Positions 1 to 11,111 of a DNA stretch of 64,000 nt are shown here, piece by piece. Under the pieces are notes generated by a model. The model was not told where the DNA came from and did not search any database. It saw only the letters and a list, made by a program, of their open reading frames with translations. Source of the stretch: Mycobacterium palustre (lineage in GTDB: Bacteria; Actinomycetota; Actinomycetes; Mycobacteriales; Mycobacteriaceae); contig NZ_LQPJ01000115.1 in the NCBI RefSeq assembly GCF_002101785.1, forward strand, positions 1 through 64,000, given 5' to 3'. Made by a program: the position numbers and the translations under genes. Each line of letters opens with the position of its first letter. Positions within the stretch are counted from its first letter, which is position 1.

Positions 1-77
1 CGATGAGGAGGAGTGGCGCATGACCCGCGCCGGCGACGATGCATCGCGGAAGCGATGAGGAGGAGTGGCGCATGACC
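1..77 (+). repeat. 25-bp direct repeat carrying ribosome-binding site and start codon
   Basis: A 25-base block (a GAGGAGGAG Shine-Dalgarno stretch followed by an ATG) occurs at 1-25 and again at 53-77, a 52-base period. Only the second ATG (72) opens the TadC-like gene. The first ATG (20) reads 12 codons to a TGA at 56-58. The upstream gene, expected to be a TadB-like protein, probably ends in this stretch, but too little is visible to call it. Confidence 0.6.
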
Positions 78-662
78 ACCGCGGCGGTGTTGCTGGCCAT
101 CGCGCTGTGGATCGGACCCGGCCCCTCGGCGGTGCGGGCGCGGGCGGGGATGCGGCCCCTCACGTCCGGAGCGCGCCCGCGGCCGCTCACGGGGCCCGAC
201 CCGCTGGCCGTCGCGTCCAGCCTCGACGTGCTGGCCGTCTGCCTGGAGGCCGGCATGGCGGTGTCGGCCGGCGCCGCGGCGACGGCGCCGTCCGCCCCGG
301 CGAAGCTGGGCACGGTGCTGCGCCGGGCGGCCGACCTGCTCGCGCTGGGCGCCGACCCCGCAGTGGCATGGTCGATCCCGCCCGACGCGCCGGCTGGCCA
401 CGCCGACGCGCACACCGACGCGCTGCTGCGGCTGGCGCGGCGGTCGGCGTCCTCGGGCGCCGCGTTGGCGCGCGGCATCACCGAGCTCGCCGACCAGTCT
501 CGTCACGACGCCGCGCACGCGGCCACCGCGGCCGCCGAGCGGGCGGGTGTGCTGGTCGCCGGGCCGCTCGGGCTCTGCTTCTTGCCCGCGTTCGTATGCC
601 TGGGCATCGTGCCGATGGTGGTGGGGCTGGCCCGCGACGTGTTGCAGTCGGGCCTGCTATGA
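72..662 (+). CDS. TadC-like type II secretion F-family membrane protein (Rv3657c-like)
   Basis: Predicted inner-membrane platform protein of a Tad/Flp pilus system, about 196 residues. It has a hydrophobic segment at residues 3-17, an alanine-rich helical middle, and a C-terminal hydrophobic stretch (about 165-192) typical of the second half of GspF/TadC proteins. The ATG at 72 is chosen because a strong GAGGAGGAG precedes it; an ATG at 39 is in frame but has no such site. It is followed by the Flp pilin gene after 18 bases, matching the order of M. tuberculosis Rv3657c-Rv3656c. It is shorter than full TadC proteins (about 280-300 residues), as in other mycobacteria, so its exact role in pilus assembly is inferred from context. 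Confidence 0.75.
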   Translation: MTTAAVLLAIALWIGPGPSAVRARAGMRPLTSGARPRPLTGPDPLAVASSLDVLAVCLEAGMAVSAGAAATAPSAPAKLGTVLRRAADLLALGADPAVAWSIPPDAPAGHADAHTDALLRLARRSASSGAALARGITELADQSRHDAAHAATAAAERAGVLVAGPLGLCFLPAFVCLGIVPMVVGLARDVLQSGLL

Positions 663-680
663 AACGAAAGGAAACCATTG

Positions 681-881
681 ATGCGCAACATATTCCGCGG
701 CTTGCTGATCCGGATGGTCGTCGTCGCGACCGACGAGTCGGGCATGTCGACCGTCGAATACGCTATCGGCACCGTGGCGGCGGCGGCCTTCGGCGCGATC
801 CTCTACACCGTCGTCACCGGCGATTCCATCGTGTCGGCGCTCAACAACATCATCGGTCGCGCCCTCAACACCAAGGTTTAG
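681..881 (+). CDS. Flp/Fap-type pilin subunit (Rv3656c-like)
   Basis: Small (66 aa) pilin precursor of the Tad/Flp family. A basic leader (MRNIFRGLLIRM) is followed by a region with the diagnostic GMSTVEYAIG segment: a glycine, then the +5 glutamate and tyrosine of Flp pilins, then a hydrophobic helix. Such prepilins are cleaved after the glycine by a TadV-type peptidase and polymerise into the fibre. GAAAGGAAA at 665-673 serves as ribosome-binding site for the ATG at 681; the TTG at 678 is an alternative. It lies in the middle of the tad cluster. No peptidase gene is in the window. Confidence 0.85.
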   Translation: MRNIFRGLLIRMVVVATDESGMSTVEYAIGTVAAAAFGAILYTVVTGDSIVSALNNIIGRALNTKV

Positions 882-887
882 CCCGCT

Positions 888-1207
888 GTGCCGGCGGCGC
901 GAGCACCGTCGAGGCGGCGCTGGCGATCGCCGCGCTGGTCGTGGTGCTGGTGCTGTGCCTGGCCGGTGTCACCGCGGTGTCGATGCAGGTGCGCTGCGTC
1001 GACGCCGCCCGGGAGGCGGCCCGGCTGGCCGCTCGCGGTGACGAACGGGTGGCGGTCGAGGCCGCGCGCCGCGTCGCGCCGGTGGGGGCGCGGGTCCGCG
1101 TCGACCGCGACGGTGATTTCGTGGTGGCCACCGTCGTTGCGCGTTCAAAGCTCTTGCCCGCGTTGGACATTGCGGGCAGGGCGGTTTCGGCGGCCGAACC
1201 CCGGTGA
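888..1207 (+). CDS. TadE-like pseudopilin (Rv3655c-like), start codon out of frame
   Basis: The reading frame encodes GGASTVEAALAIAALVVV and continues to a TGA at 1205-1207. This is the short cleavage motif plus hydrophobic helix of TadE-family minor pilins, matching the Rv3655c protein family. No ATG, GTG or TTG is in frame between the Flp stop at 881 and the conserved motif. The obvious GTG at 888 is one base out of frame, so the span 888-1207 is not a multiple of three. Either a base is missing near 888-892 or the gene uses an unconventional start. The protein would be about 105 aa and act in the pilus/secretion machinery with its neighbours. The product call is firm; the 5' end is not. 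Confidence 0.65.
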
Positions 1208-1550
1208 TGACCGGGGCGCGGCCACCGTGCTGGCGGCCGCGATGGTGGTGGTGTTGCTGTCGGTCACCGGCGCCGGCGCGTACCTGGGGTCGGCGGTGGT
1301 CGCGCGTCACCGCGCGCAGGCCGCCGCCGCCCTGGCGGCGCTGGCCGCGGCCGGCTATCTGCCCTCCGGCGCCGCGGCGGCCTGCAGCCGCGCTTCGGCC
1401 GTCGCGCACGAAATGCGCGTCGACGACGCCGCGTGCGGCGTGGACGGTCTCGACGTCGTCGTCACCGTCCGGGTGGTCGTCGCCTTCGGCGGGGCGGCAC
1501 GGGCCGCCGCGCGGGCCGGCCCCGTCGGCTCGGCCGTCGGTGGCGGCTAG
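1170..1550 (+). CDS. TadE-like helicase/secretion-neighbourhood protein (Rv3654c-like)
   Basis: The frame encodes DDRGAATVLAAAMVVVLL and continues to a TAG at 1548-1550. The conserved RG(A/S)ATVLAAAM start and single helix mark the short TadE-like protein found next to the DUF1998 helicase in actinobacteria. The in-frame TTG at 1170 gives a basic leader before the motif. A GTG-ATG pair at 1204-1209 overlapping the preceding stop looks more natural but is one base out of frame, as in the previous gene. The last codons overlap the end of the convergent Rv3651-like gene by three bases. It is probably co-transcribed with the tad genes; its specific function is unknown. Confidence 0.6.
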   Translation: MRAGRFRRPNPGDDRGAATVLAAAMVVVLLSVTGAGAYLGSAVVARHRAQAAAALAALAAAGYLPSGAAAACSRASAVAHEMRVDDAACGVDGLDVVVTVRVVVAFGGAARAAARAGPVGSAVGGG

Positions 1551-2585
1551 GTCGTCTCGTTGAAGGCTTGCGGCAGTCCCGCGGCGGCGACTTCCTCGTC
1601 GGTCGGCAGTCGCAGCGAAACCAGCCCGGCGAAGGTGTCCGGTTCGAGTTCGACCCGGTTGACCGTGACGTGCAGCGGAACCCAGTCGACGTCGTGGCCG
1701 GGCATGCGCAGCACGCGGCTGGTGGGCCCGTCGGCGGATTCCTTCGTCATGCGGGTCCACAGGTGTTCGTCGTCGGGGTGCACCCTCGGCCCGCCCGTCT
1801 TGGCGGCCCGCCAGTCATAGAAGGGGCAGGGCTCGTCGAGCCATTTCAGCAAGGACCAGTTGCTGACGTCGACCAGCGCGCGGTGCACACCGGCTTGCGC
1901 CAGCCCTTGCAGGATCCGCTGCGCCAGATCATCGGTCGAGACCGGCGGGCCCTTGAATTCGGTGCGCCAGTTCATCGCCCGCGCCACCAGGTGATCCCGC
2001 CCGTCCGGCCCCGGTTCCAGCGTGGTGCGCGCGACGAAGCCGATCCGGACTGGGCTGCCCCGCCAATCGGCGACATCCCATGTGCTGCAGAGGGTTTGGT
2101 CCGGTTTGGCCCTGACTGCCATGGCCAGCACCTTGGTTTCGTTCGGGTTGAGTTCGCGCGACGGCAGGTCCTCGGCGAATGCCCTGCCGAACGCCACCTC
2201 GACGTCGGGATTCTTGCCGCTGTTGATCAGCGACTCGCGGGTGTCGGTGGCCACGCCCAGGGTGAGGTCCCACTTCAGCGGCCCCGGGATGGGGCGCTCG
2301 GCCGGCTCGGCGTCGGCCGGGCCGGTCCACACGTGCACGCCGTGGACGTAGCCGTCGGACATCACCACCGGTTCGGTGCGGATGACGCGGTCGCGCTTGG
2401 TGGTGATGCTGGTCAGGCTCTGGCCGTTGCGCACCGTCTCGGCGATCGCGGTTCGGACCGCGGCGAGGTGCGGGCTGCGGCGCAGGAACGTGGTGATCGG
2501 CACGAGGTTCTTGAGTTGCCGCCCCTGCGCCACGACGGCGGGCTCGCCCCCCCAACGTCTCCACGAGCAGCCAGTCGTGGGCCAT
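1547..2585 (-). pseudogene. Rv3651-like conserved protein, frameshifted near its N-terminus
   Basis: The protein matches the mycobacterial Rv3651 family over essentially its whole length. Function is unknown; a sensory PAS/GAF-like fold is suggested for the family. The natural start is the ATG at 2585 (MAHDWLLVETLGG), but the frame breaks after 13 codons. The remaining 330 or so residues, beginning EPAVVAQGRQLKNLV, lie in the other frame. The break coincides with a run of seven C (G on the coding strand) at 2547-2553; six would restore the frame. The long open frame running upstream from there (to 2734) is not the natural N-terminus. Given an otherwise intact, conserved sequence, a homopolymer consensus error is more likely than true decay, so the gene may well be functional. 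Confidence 0.75.
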
Positions 2586-2752
2586 GGGGCCGATTTTATG
2601 GCCGCTGTTGTCCGCCCTTTTCGCGCTCGGCGTGATGGTACGTTGGGGTTTCCTCGGCAGGCAAGAACGGCGCCTGTGACGACGCGGATCCATGGGTCGA
2701 CCGTTGAGGGGTCGGTCGCCGTCCTTGGGTTCACATCGCCGAATGAGCCCGG

Positions 2753-5098
2753 TTAGCCCGGGCCCCGGCCCAACGCCGCGAGCACCAGCCGCAGCACCCG
2801 CACGGCGCCGGCCTTGTCGAGCGGGTCGTTGCCGTTGCCGCACTTGGGCGACTGCACGCACGACGGGCACCCGCCCGGGCACTCGCACGCCTCGATGGCC
2901 GCCGCGGTGGCGCCCAGCCAGGTGCGGGCGCGGCGGAAGCCGCGTTCGGCGAAGCCGGCCCCGCCCGGATACCCGTCGTAGACGAAGACGCTGGGCAAGC
3001 CGTCGGGGCCGACCGCGGTGGACAGCCCGCCGATGTCGCCGCGGTCGCAGCTGGCCACCAGCGGCAGCAGGCCGATGGCCGCATGTTCGGCGGCGTGCAG
3101 CGAGCCGGGGATTTGCGGCGCGTCAATGCCGTTGCGCAGCAACGCCTCCGGGGTGATGGTGTACATCGCGGCGGTGGTGGGCAGCACGTGCTCGGGCATG
3201 TCCAGCTCGATGAAGTCGATGACCTCCCCGGAGAGCCGGCGCCGCAGGTAACCGACGACCCGGTGGGTGACCTTGACCGGCACCAGCCCCAGCGTGACCG
3301 GCCCGAACTGCGAACGCTCACCCGTCCCGGTGACGACGATGTCGGTGAGTTCGCGCGCGAACGTGGAGTAACCGGGATCCTCGGCGTGGACGAACGCGAT
3401 CTGGTCCTCGAGGTCCAGGGAGTCGACGACGTAGGTCTCGCCCTGATGCAGATACACCGCGCCCGGGTGCACCGAGGCCGGGGCTCGATCGACACCCGCG
3501 CTGCCGAGCAGCCGCCCCGTATCGGCCTCCACGATGACGATCTGGCCGCCGGCCGACCCGCGGATGTCCACCGCGCCGTGCGGTTCGATCCCGGCGGCCG
3601 GAAAGTATTTGCCGTTACGGCGCCGCAGCAGCCCCTGCTCAACCAGGGAGTCGACCAGGCCCTGCGCTGCCTCGGCGGGGCCGAAGTTCCGCACCTCCGC
3701 CTCGTCGAGCGGCATTTCCGTTGCCGCGCAAAGCAATTGGGGGCCCACGATGTAGGGGTTGGCGGGATCGATGACCACGCGTTCGACCGGCTTGCCCAGC
3801 AGCGCGTCGGGGTGGTGGACCAGGTAGGTGTCCAGCGGATCGTCGCGGGCGATCAGCACCACGAGCGCGCCCTGACCGCGCCGGCCCGACCGGCCCGCCT
3901 GCTGCCAGAACGAGGCGACGGTCCCCGGGAACCCGGCGAGCACCACCGCGTCCAGCCCGGCGATGTCGACCCCCAGCTCCAGCGCATTGGTGGTGGCCAG
4001 GCCGCGCAGCCCGCCCTCGGCCAGCGCCCGCTCCAGCGCGCTGCGGTCCTCGGCCAAATATCCGGCCCGATACGACGCCACCTTCTGCGCGAGCTCGGGC
4101 GCGATGTCGGCCAGCCGCGCCTGCGCCCCCAGCGCGGTCAGCTCCGCGGCGCGCCGCGACCGCACGAACGTCAGCGTCTGCGCCCCTTCGGCGATCAGGT
4201 CGGCCATCACCCGCGCCGCCTCCGCGCCGGCCGAGCGGCGCACCGGGGCGCCGTTCTCGCCGACCAGGTCGGCCAGCAGCGCGGGCTCCCACAGCGCCAC
4301 CGTCCTGGACCCCTGCGGCGAGCCGTCCTCGCTGACCTCCTCGACCGGAAGGCCGATGAGCTCGGCGGCGGTCGCGCCGGGCGAATCGGTCGTCGCGCTG
4401 GCGAAGATGACCGTCGGGGCGCTCGAGTACCGCCCGCACAACCGCAGCAGCCGGCGCAGCACCATCGCCACGTTGGAGCCGAAAACGCCGCGGTAGTAAT
4501 GGCATTCGTCGACGATCACGAACCGCAGGCCGCGCAACAACACCGCCCAGCGGGCGTGGTTGCGCAGGATCGACAGATGGATCATGTCGGGGTTGGAAAA
4601 CAACCAGCGGGAGCGTTCGCGGGCGAAGCCGCGCACCTCGGCGGGGCTGTCGCCGTCGTAGGCGGTGGGCGCGACCGCAAAACCGGGCTCTTGCAGCCGC
4701 GGGATGGCCGCGGTCAGCGCGTGCGCGGCGCGCAGCTGGTCGTGGCCGAGCGCCTTGGTCGGCGACAGGTACAGCACCCGGGCCCGCGGGTCCGTCGCCA
4801 ACGCGTTGAGAACGGGAAGCTGATAGGCCAGCGACTTGCCCGACGCGGTGCCCGTGCTGACCACCACGTGGCGCCCCGCGTGCGCCAGCTCGGCCGCGAC
4901 GGCCTGATGCGACCACGGGCGGCTGATGCCGCGGCCGGCGAACGCGCGCACCACGTCGGGATCGGCCCATTCCGGCCAGGCGTGCGGCCGGCCGGTGCGC
5001 GCAGGCAGCTCGGCGACGTGGCGCAGGGGGCCTTCGCCCGCCGCGGTACCGGCGAGCGCGACGGCAAGCAGGTCGCTGCCGAAACTCGCCAAGTTCAC
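2753..5098 (-). CDS. SF2 DEAD/DEAH-box helicase with C-terminal DUF1998 cysteine motif (Rv3649-like)
   Basis: ATP-dependent DNA helicase/translocase of about 781 aa. It has Walker A (TGTASGKS, near residue 80), a DECH Walker B box, a second RecA-like domain with QQAGRSGRRGQG (motif VI), and a C-terminal tetracysteine cluster CECPGGCPSC...C. That layout is the SftH/MrfA clade, whose members are 3'-5' helicases implicated in DNA repair in other bacteria; the repair role here is inferred. The GTG at 5098 is only two bases from an AGGAGG (5101-5106), so the TTG at 5092, spaced eight bases, is a plausible alternative start. It is transcribed away from cspA, with a 240-bp divergent region between them. 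Confidence 0.88.
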   Translation of the reverse strand: MNLASFGSDLLAVALAGTAAGEGPLRHVAELPARTGRPHAWPEWADPDVVRAFAGRGISRPWSHQAVAAELAHAGRHVVVSTGTASGKSLAYQLPVLNALATDPRARVLYLSPTKALGHDQLRAAHALTAAIPRLQEPGFAVAPTAYDGDSPAEVRGFARERSRWLFSNPDMIHLSILRNHARWAVLLRGLRFVIVDECHYYRGVFGSNVAMVLRRLLRLCGRYSSAPTVIFASATTDSPGATAAELIGLPVEEVSEDGSPQGSRTVALWEPALLADLVGENGAPVRRSAGAEAARVMADLIAEGAQTLTFVRSRRAAELTALGAQARLADIAPELAQKVASYRAGYLAEDRSALERALAEGGLRGLATTNALELGVDIAGLDAVVLAGFPGTVASFWQQAGRSGRRGQGALVVLIARDDPLDTYLVHHPDALLGKPVERVVIDPANPYIVGPQLLCAATEMPLDEAEVRNFGPAEAAQGLVDSLVEQGLLRRRNGKYFPAAGIEPHGAVDIRGSAGGQIVIVEADTGRLLGSAGVDRAPASVHPGAVYLHQGETYVVDSLDLEDQIAFVHAEDPGYSTFARELTDIVVTGTGERSQFGPVTLGLVPVKVTHRVVGYLRRRLSGEVIDFIELDMPEHVLPTTAAMYTITPEALLRNGIDAPQIPGSLHAAEHAAIGLLPLVASCDRGDIGGLSTAVGPDGLPSVFVYDGYPGGAGFAERGFRRARTWLGATAAAIEACECPGGCPSCVQSPKCGNGNDPLDKAGAVRVLRLVLAALGRGPG

Positions 5099-5194
5099 AC
5101 CCTCCTAACATCAGCCGGTCACACAAGTCTGTCGCCGACGCGATGAACATGATTGGATGATTGCGGTCGCAGCTTCTGTGTTCGTGTCAAACTT

Positions 5195-5229
5195 TCGCAG
5201 GAACAATGTTGCGGCCGCGGTTCCTGCGA
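5195..5229. promoter_or_regulatory. Perfect 10-bp inverted repeat in the cspA leader
   Basis: TCGCAGGAAC (5195-5204) and GTTCCTGCGA (5220-5229) are exact reverse complements separated by 15 bases. They lie between the divergent helicase and cspA genes, about 110 bases upstream of the cspA start. This could be an operator or part of a structured 5' leader. The 12-mer GCGGTCGCAGCT also occurs twice in the same leader, at 5163 and 5271. Confidence 0.45.
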
Positions 5230-5340
5230 GGTTATCGGTCGGGTGAAGTTCCGGCGACTACGCGAGGTATGGCGGTCGCAGCTGGCCCGGGGCACCGAAA
5301 GGCGGTGCACCGCACCCATAAGAGAAGGAAAAATCAGGAA

Positions 5341-5544
5341 ATGCCACAGGGAACTGTGAAGTGGTTCAATGCGGAGAAGGGGTTCGGGTTCATTGCCCCC
5401 GAAGACGGTTCCGCGGATGTTTTTGTCCACTACACGGAGATCCAGGGTTCGGGCTTCCGCACCCTCGAGGAAAATCAGAAGGTCGAGTTCGAGATCGGCC
5501 ACAGCCCTAAGGGCCCCCAGGCCACCGGAGTCCGCTCCGTCTAA
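5341..5544 (+). CDS. cspA: Cold-shock protein A
   Basis: 67-residue single CSD domain. It carries both RNA-binding motifs, KGFGFI (RNP-1) at about residues 14-19 and VFVHY (RNP-2) at about 27-31. Such proteins bind single-stranded RNA/DNA, melt mRNA structure and act as chaperones in the cytoplasm. The start ATG at 5341 follows GAGAAGGAAAAA. The gene has a leader of up to 230 bases with inverted and direct repeats, and its own strong terminator just downstream, so it is probably monocistronic. It matches M. tuberculosis Rv3648c in sequence and position. Confidence 0.97.
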   Translation: MPQGTVKWFNAEKGFGFIAPEDGSADVFVHYTEIQGSGFRTLEENQKVEFEIGHSPKGPQATGVRSV

Positions 5545-5565
5545 GGAGAGCAGACACTCCACCGG

Positions 5566-5612
5566 AACCCCCCGTGCAGTCCCGCCCAGCGGGCCCCGCC
5601 GGGGGGTTTTCG
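5566..5612 (+). terminator. Rho-independent terminator after cspA
   Basis: AACCCCCCG (5566-5574) pairs with CGGGGGGTT (5600-5608) and is followed by a short T-rich tail (TTTTCGTTTC). The loop contains further GC-rich pairing. It sits 22 bases after the cspA stop. Confidence 0.8.
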
Positions 5613-5695
5613 TTTCGGCGTCCCGTGCCGCCCAAACCGCCGCCGCGCCGGTTAACTGAACGCGCGGAGGGGCGAGCTGGCCTACTGTCGGTGGC

Positions 5696-6304
5696 GTGAG
5701 CCAGCTTTCCTTCTTTACAGCGGAGTCGGTGCCGCCCGCGGTCGCCGACCTCTCGGGGGTGCTGGCGGCCTCTGGCCAGATCGTGTTGGTCGGTGCCCCG
5801 GAGGCGCAGGGCGCCCGGCTTTCAGTGGTCGTCGACCACGAGTGGCGGGCCGCGGCGCTGGCCGAGATGATCCAAGAGGCGGGCCTAAAGCCCGAAATCG
5901 GGCGCACCGACGAAGACACCCCGCTGGTGCGGACGGCGGTGACGCCGTCGTTGGTGGCCCTGGCGGCCGAGTGGACCCGCGGCGCGGTCAAGACGGTGCC
6001 GCCGCGATGGCTGCCCGGCCCGCGGGAGCTGCGGGCGTGGACGCTGGCGGCCGGTCGCCCGGAGGGCGGGCACTACCTGCTCGGTCTGGACCCGCACGCC
6101 CCCGACACCCATTCCCCCCTGGCGTCGGCGCTGATGCGCGTCGGCATCGCGCCCACCCTGATCGGCACCCGCGGCGGCCGGCCGGCGCTTCGGATCAGCG
6201 GCCGCCGGAGGCTATCGCGCCTGGTAGAAAACGTTGGGGAACCTCCCGACGACTCGGCGGCGTTGCCGCTGTGGCCCCGCAGTGCGCCGTCGGTTACGGC
6301 GTGA
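5696..6304 (+). CDS. Conserved hypothetical protein (Rv3647c-like)
   Basis: About 202 aa, GTG start at 5696. It keeps its M. tuberculosis position between cspA and topA. The sequence is soluble and without signal peptide or membrane helix; residues 165-182 are arginine/glycine rich (TRGGRPALRISGRRRLSR). No catalytic motif is recognisable. Conserved linkage to topA suggests a role in nucleic-acid metabolism, but that is speculation from neighbourhood only. The C-terminal 20 residues are proline/serine rich and probably disordered. Confidence 0.8.
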   Translation: MSQLSFFTAESVPPAVADLSGVLAASGQIVLVGAPEAQGARLSVVVDHEWRAAALAEMIQEAGLKPEIGRTDEDTPLVRTAVTPSLVALAAEWTRGAVKTVPPRWLPGPRELRAWTLAAGRPEGGHYLLGLDPHAPDTHSPLASALMRVGIAPTLIGTRGGRPALRISGRRRLSRLVENVGEPPDDSAALPLWPRSAPSVTA

Positions 6305-6375
6305 TTTTCGGCTAGCCGGTTTGCGCAGCCACGCCCGAGGGTGCGAAATTGTCAGGTGCCCCAAAGCGAAGGAAC

Positions 6376-6415
6376 GCCGGCGTACCTGAAGTTCACCGGA
6401 ATTTCAGGCGCCGGC
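6376..6415. promoter_or_regulatory. Imperfect inverted repeat upstream of topA
   Basis: GCCGGCG-TA-CCTGAA (6376-6390) pairs with TTCAGG-CGCCGGC (6403-6415), 13 base pairs with a two-base bulge and a 12-base loop. It lies in the 176-base gap between the Rv3647c-like gene and topA. No T-run follows, so it is more likely an operator or leader structure than a terminator. Confidence 0.45.
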
Positions 6416-6480
6416 CTGTCATTCTTCCTGCAGGGCGGTCTCGTAGGGGGGCCGGGATAAGAGATGGAGCGTAAGCGCAG

Positions 6481-9318
<2,838 letters not shown>

Positions 9319-9327
9319 CGCGCGGCG

Positions 9328-10947
9328 TCAAAAACTCGGCCCGATGGACTCGCTGGACACCTGGTCCGGCCTGGCCCGCCCCGGCTGGGAGGCCGTGACT
9401 CCGGCGAGCTTCGCCGGCCGCGCCAGCTGAGTGGGTGCCGTGCGCCCGCGCAGCTCGACGACCTCGCCGACGTCCCAGCACAGCGCCTCGGCGTCCAGGG
9501 CGCCGCTGACCGCGATCGCCGACGCCAGCACGTGGCCGGCCTCCAGCTTGGCCAGCTCGGTGAGCCGCGCGGCCTCGTTGACCGGATCGCCGATCACCGT
9601 GTATTCGAAGCGGGCCTGCGCCCCGATGTGGCCGGCGATGGCCCGGCCGGCCGACACCCCGATGCCGAACTCCGCCGAGCCGATCACCGGCAGCAGCGCG
9701 TCGTGCAGCTCGCGGGCCGCCGCGAGCGCCCCGCCGGAGGCGTCCGGGTGCTCGATCGGCGCGCCGAAGATGGCCAGCGCCGCGTCGCCCTGGAACTTGT
9801 TGACGAACCCGCCGTGCTTGCCGACGGTGTCGACCACCACGCGGAAGAACTCGTTGAGCAGGTGGACCACTTCGGCGGGCGGCCGCGTCGCGGCCAGCTT
9901 GGTGGAGCCGACCAGGTCGACGAAGAGCACCGCCACGTTGCGCTCCTGGCCACCCAGCTCGGTGCCGCGCTCGAGGGCCCGGCGGGCCACGTCCTCACCC
10001 ACGTAGCGGCCGAACAGGTCGCGCAGCCGCTGCCGCTCGGACAGGTCGCGCACCATATCGTTGAAGCCGGCCTGCAGCAGGCCCAGCTCGCTGGCGTCAT
10101 AGATCTGCATGTGCGCGTTGTAGTTTCCGCGTTGCACCTCGCTCAGCGCCCAGCGCAGCTGACGCAGCGGGTCGGCGATCGACATGGCCACCAACAGGGT
10201 GCTGACCAGGCCGATGCCCAGCGCGGCCAGGGCCAGCAGCAGGATCGGGTTGAACAGTTTTTCGGGGGTGGCGTGCAGCAGGGAGGCCTTGTCGGCCACC
10301 ACGGCCAGCACGATGGCCAGCAGCGGCACCGCGGTGGACAGCATCCAGCTCAGCATCTGGCGCAAAATGACCCCGGGCGCCTTGACGTTCTCGGGCACGC
10401 CGCTGCGCAGCGCCGCGACCGCCACGGGCCGCAGCACCCGCTCGGACTGCAGATAGCCGATGATCGCCGTGGCGGCCGCGCCCAACGCCACGGCGACCGC
10501 GACGACGGGCGCCGTGTACTTGGCCACCGACCAGCTGGCGATGATGAACACCAGCCCGCCGATGCACCAAGCCACCCCACTGGTGAGCGTGCGGTAGAAC
10601 GGCATGCGCAGCGCGCGGCTGCGCGCCAGTTCGGTCTCGGCCGGATCGGCCTCGGCCAGCAGGTTGTCGCGGCGCTGCCAGCGAAAGACCGGCAGCAGCA
10701 GCTTGAGGTTGAACACGATGCCGGCGAGGAACAGCGTGATCACGACGCTGATGAAGATCGCCAGGTTGACCGGGGGCAGATCCTGCAGCTGGATGCGGTC
10801 CTGGGGCGGCAAGCCGTAGCGCAAGAAGCCCAGCACGAACAGGCCGCCGATGATGTCGGCCTGCAGCATGCTCAGCGAAAACAGCGGCCACGGGGTGCGC
10901 ACCACCCACCGGACGAATTCGCTGATCCGCCCCGGCAGTTCCGCCAT
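9328..10947 (-). CDS. Membrane-bound class III adenylate cyclase with HAMP domain (Rv3645-like)
   Basis: About 539 aa. Roughly six hydrophobic segments occupy residues 15-290. A HAMP-like linker follows (PLRQLRWALSEVQRGNYNAH), and then a C-terminal cyclase homology domain. That domain has the metal-binding aspartates (FVDLVGST and KFQGDAALAIFG) and the conserved TVIGDPVNEAARL segment, so cAMP synthesis from ATP at the inner face of the membrane is expected. The ATG at 10947 gives a length like M. tuberculosis Rv3645 (549 aa); the frame is open further upstream to 11097 but that would overlap the divergent holB gene. It converges on topA with only nine bases between stops. Confidence 0.92.
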   Translation of the reverse strand: MAELPGRISEFVRWVVRTPWPLFSLSMLQADIIGGLFVLGFLRYGLPPQDRIQLQDLPPVNLAIFISVVITLFLAGIVFNLKLLLPVFRWQRRDNLLAEADPAETELARSRALRMPFYRTLTSGVAWCIGGLVFIIASWSVAKYTAPVVAVAVALGAAATAIIGYLQSERVLRPVAVAALRSGVPENVKAPGVILRQMLSWMLSTAVPLLAIVLAVVADKASLLHATPEKLFNPILLLALAALGIGLVSTLLVAMSIADPLRQLRWALSEVQRGNYNAHMQIYDASELGLLQAGFNDMVRDLSERQRLRDLFGRYVGEDVARRALERGTELGGQERNVAVLFVDLVGSTKLAATRPPAEVVHLLNEFFRVVVDTVGKHGGFVNKFQGDAALAIFGAPIEHPDASGGALAAARELHDALLPVIGSAEFGIGVSAGRAIAGHIGAQARFEYTVIGDPVNEAARLTELAKLEAGHVLASAIAVSGALDAEALCWDVGEVVELRGRTAPTQLARPAKLAGVTASQPGRARPDQVSSESIGPSF

Positions 10948-11111
10948 GGTTGCCACCGATCCACCGTATCGGTCGGTATGGACTTGACGGAAAAGTTCGC
11001 GCGACTCGGCACGTCGCATATAGCTGCTGAAACGGCCCGGGAAGTTACGGAAATATCGCGATCCGATGGCGGATCGGTATCCGTCGGCAGGTGTCACTAC
11101 TGTTGCCGGTG

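Noticed and set aside
2586..2734. N-terminal extension of the Rv3651-like protein
   Set aside because: The extra residues are not protein-like and the conserved MAHDWLL start lies in the other frame, showing a frameshift instead.
1929..2888. 319-codon minus-strand frame overlapping the Rv3651-like gene
   Set aside because: Only its MAHDWLLVETLGG part is real; the remainder is arginine-rich out-of-frame shadow sequence.
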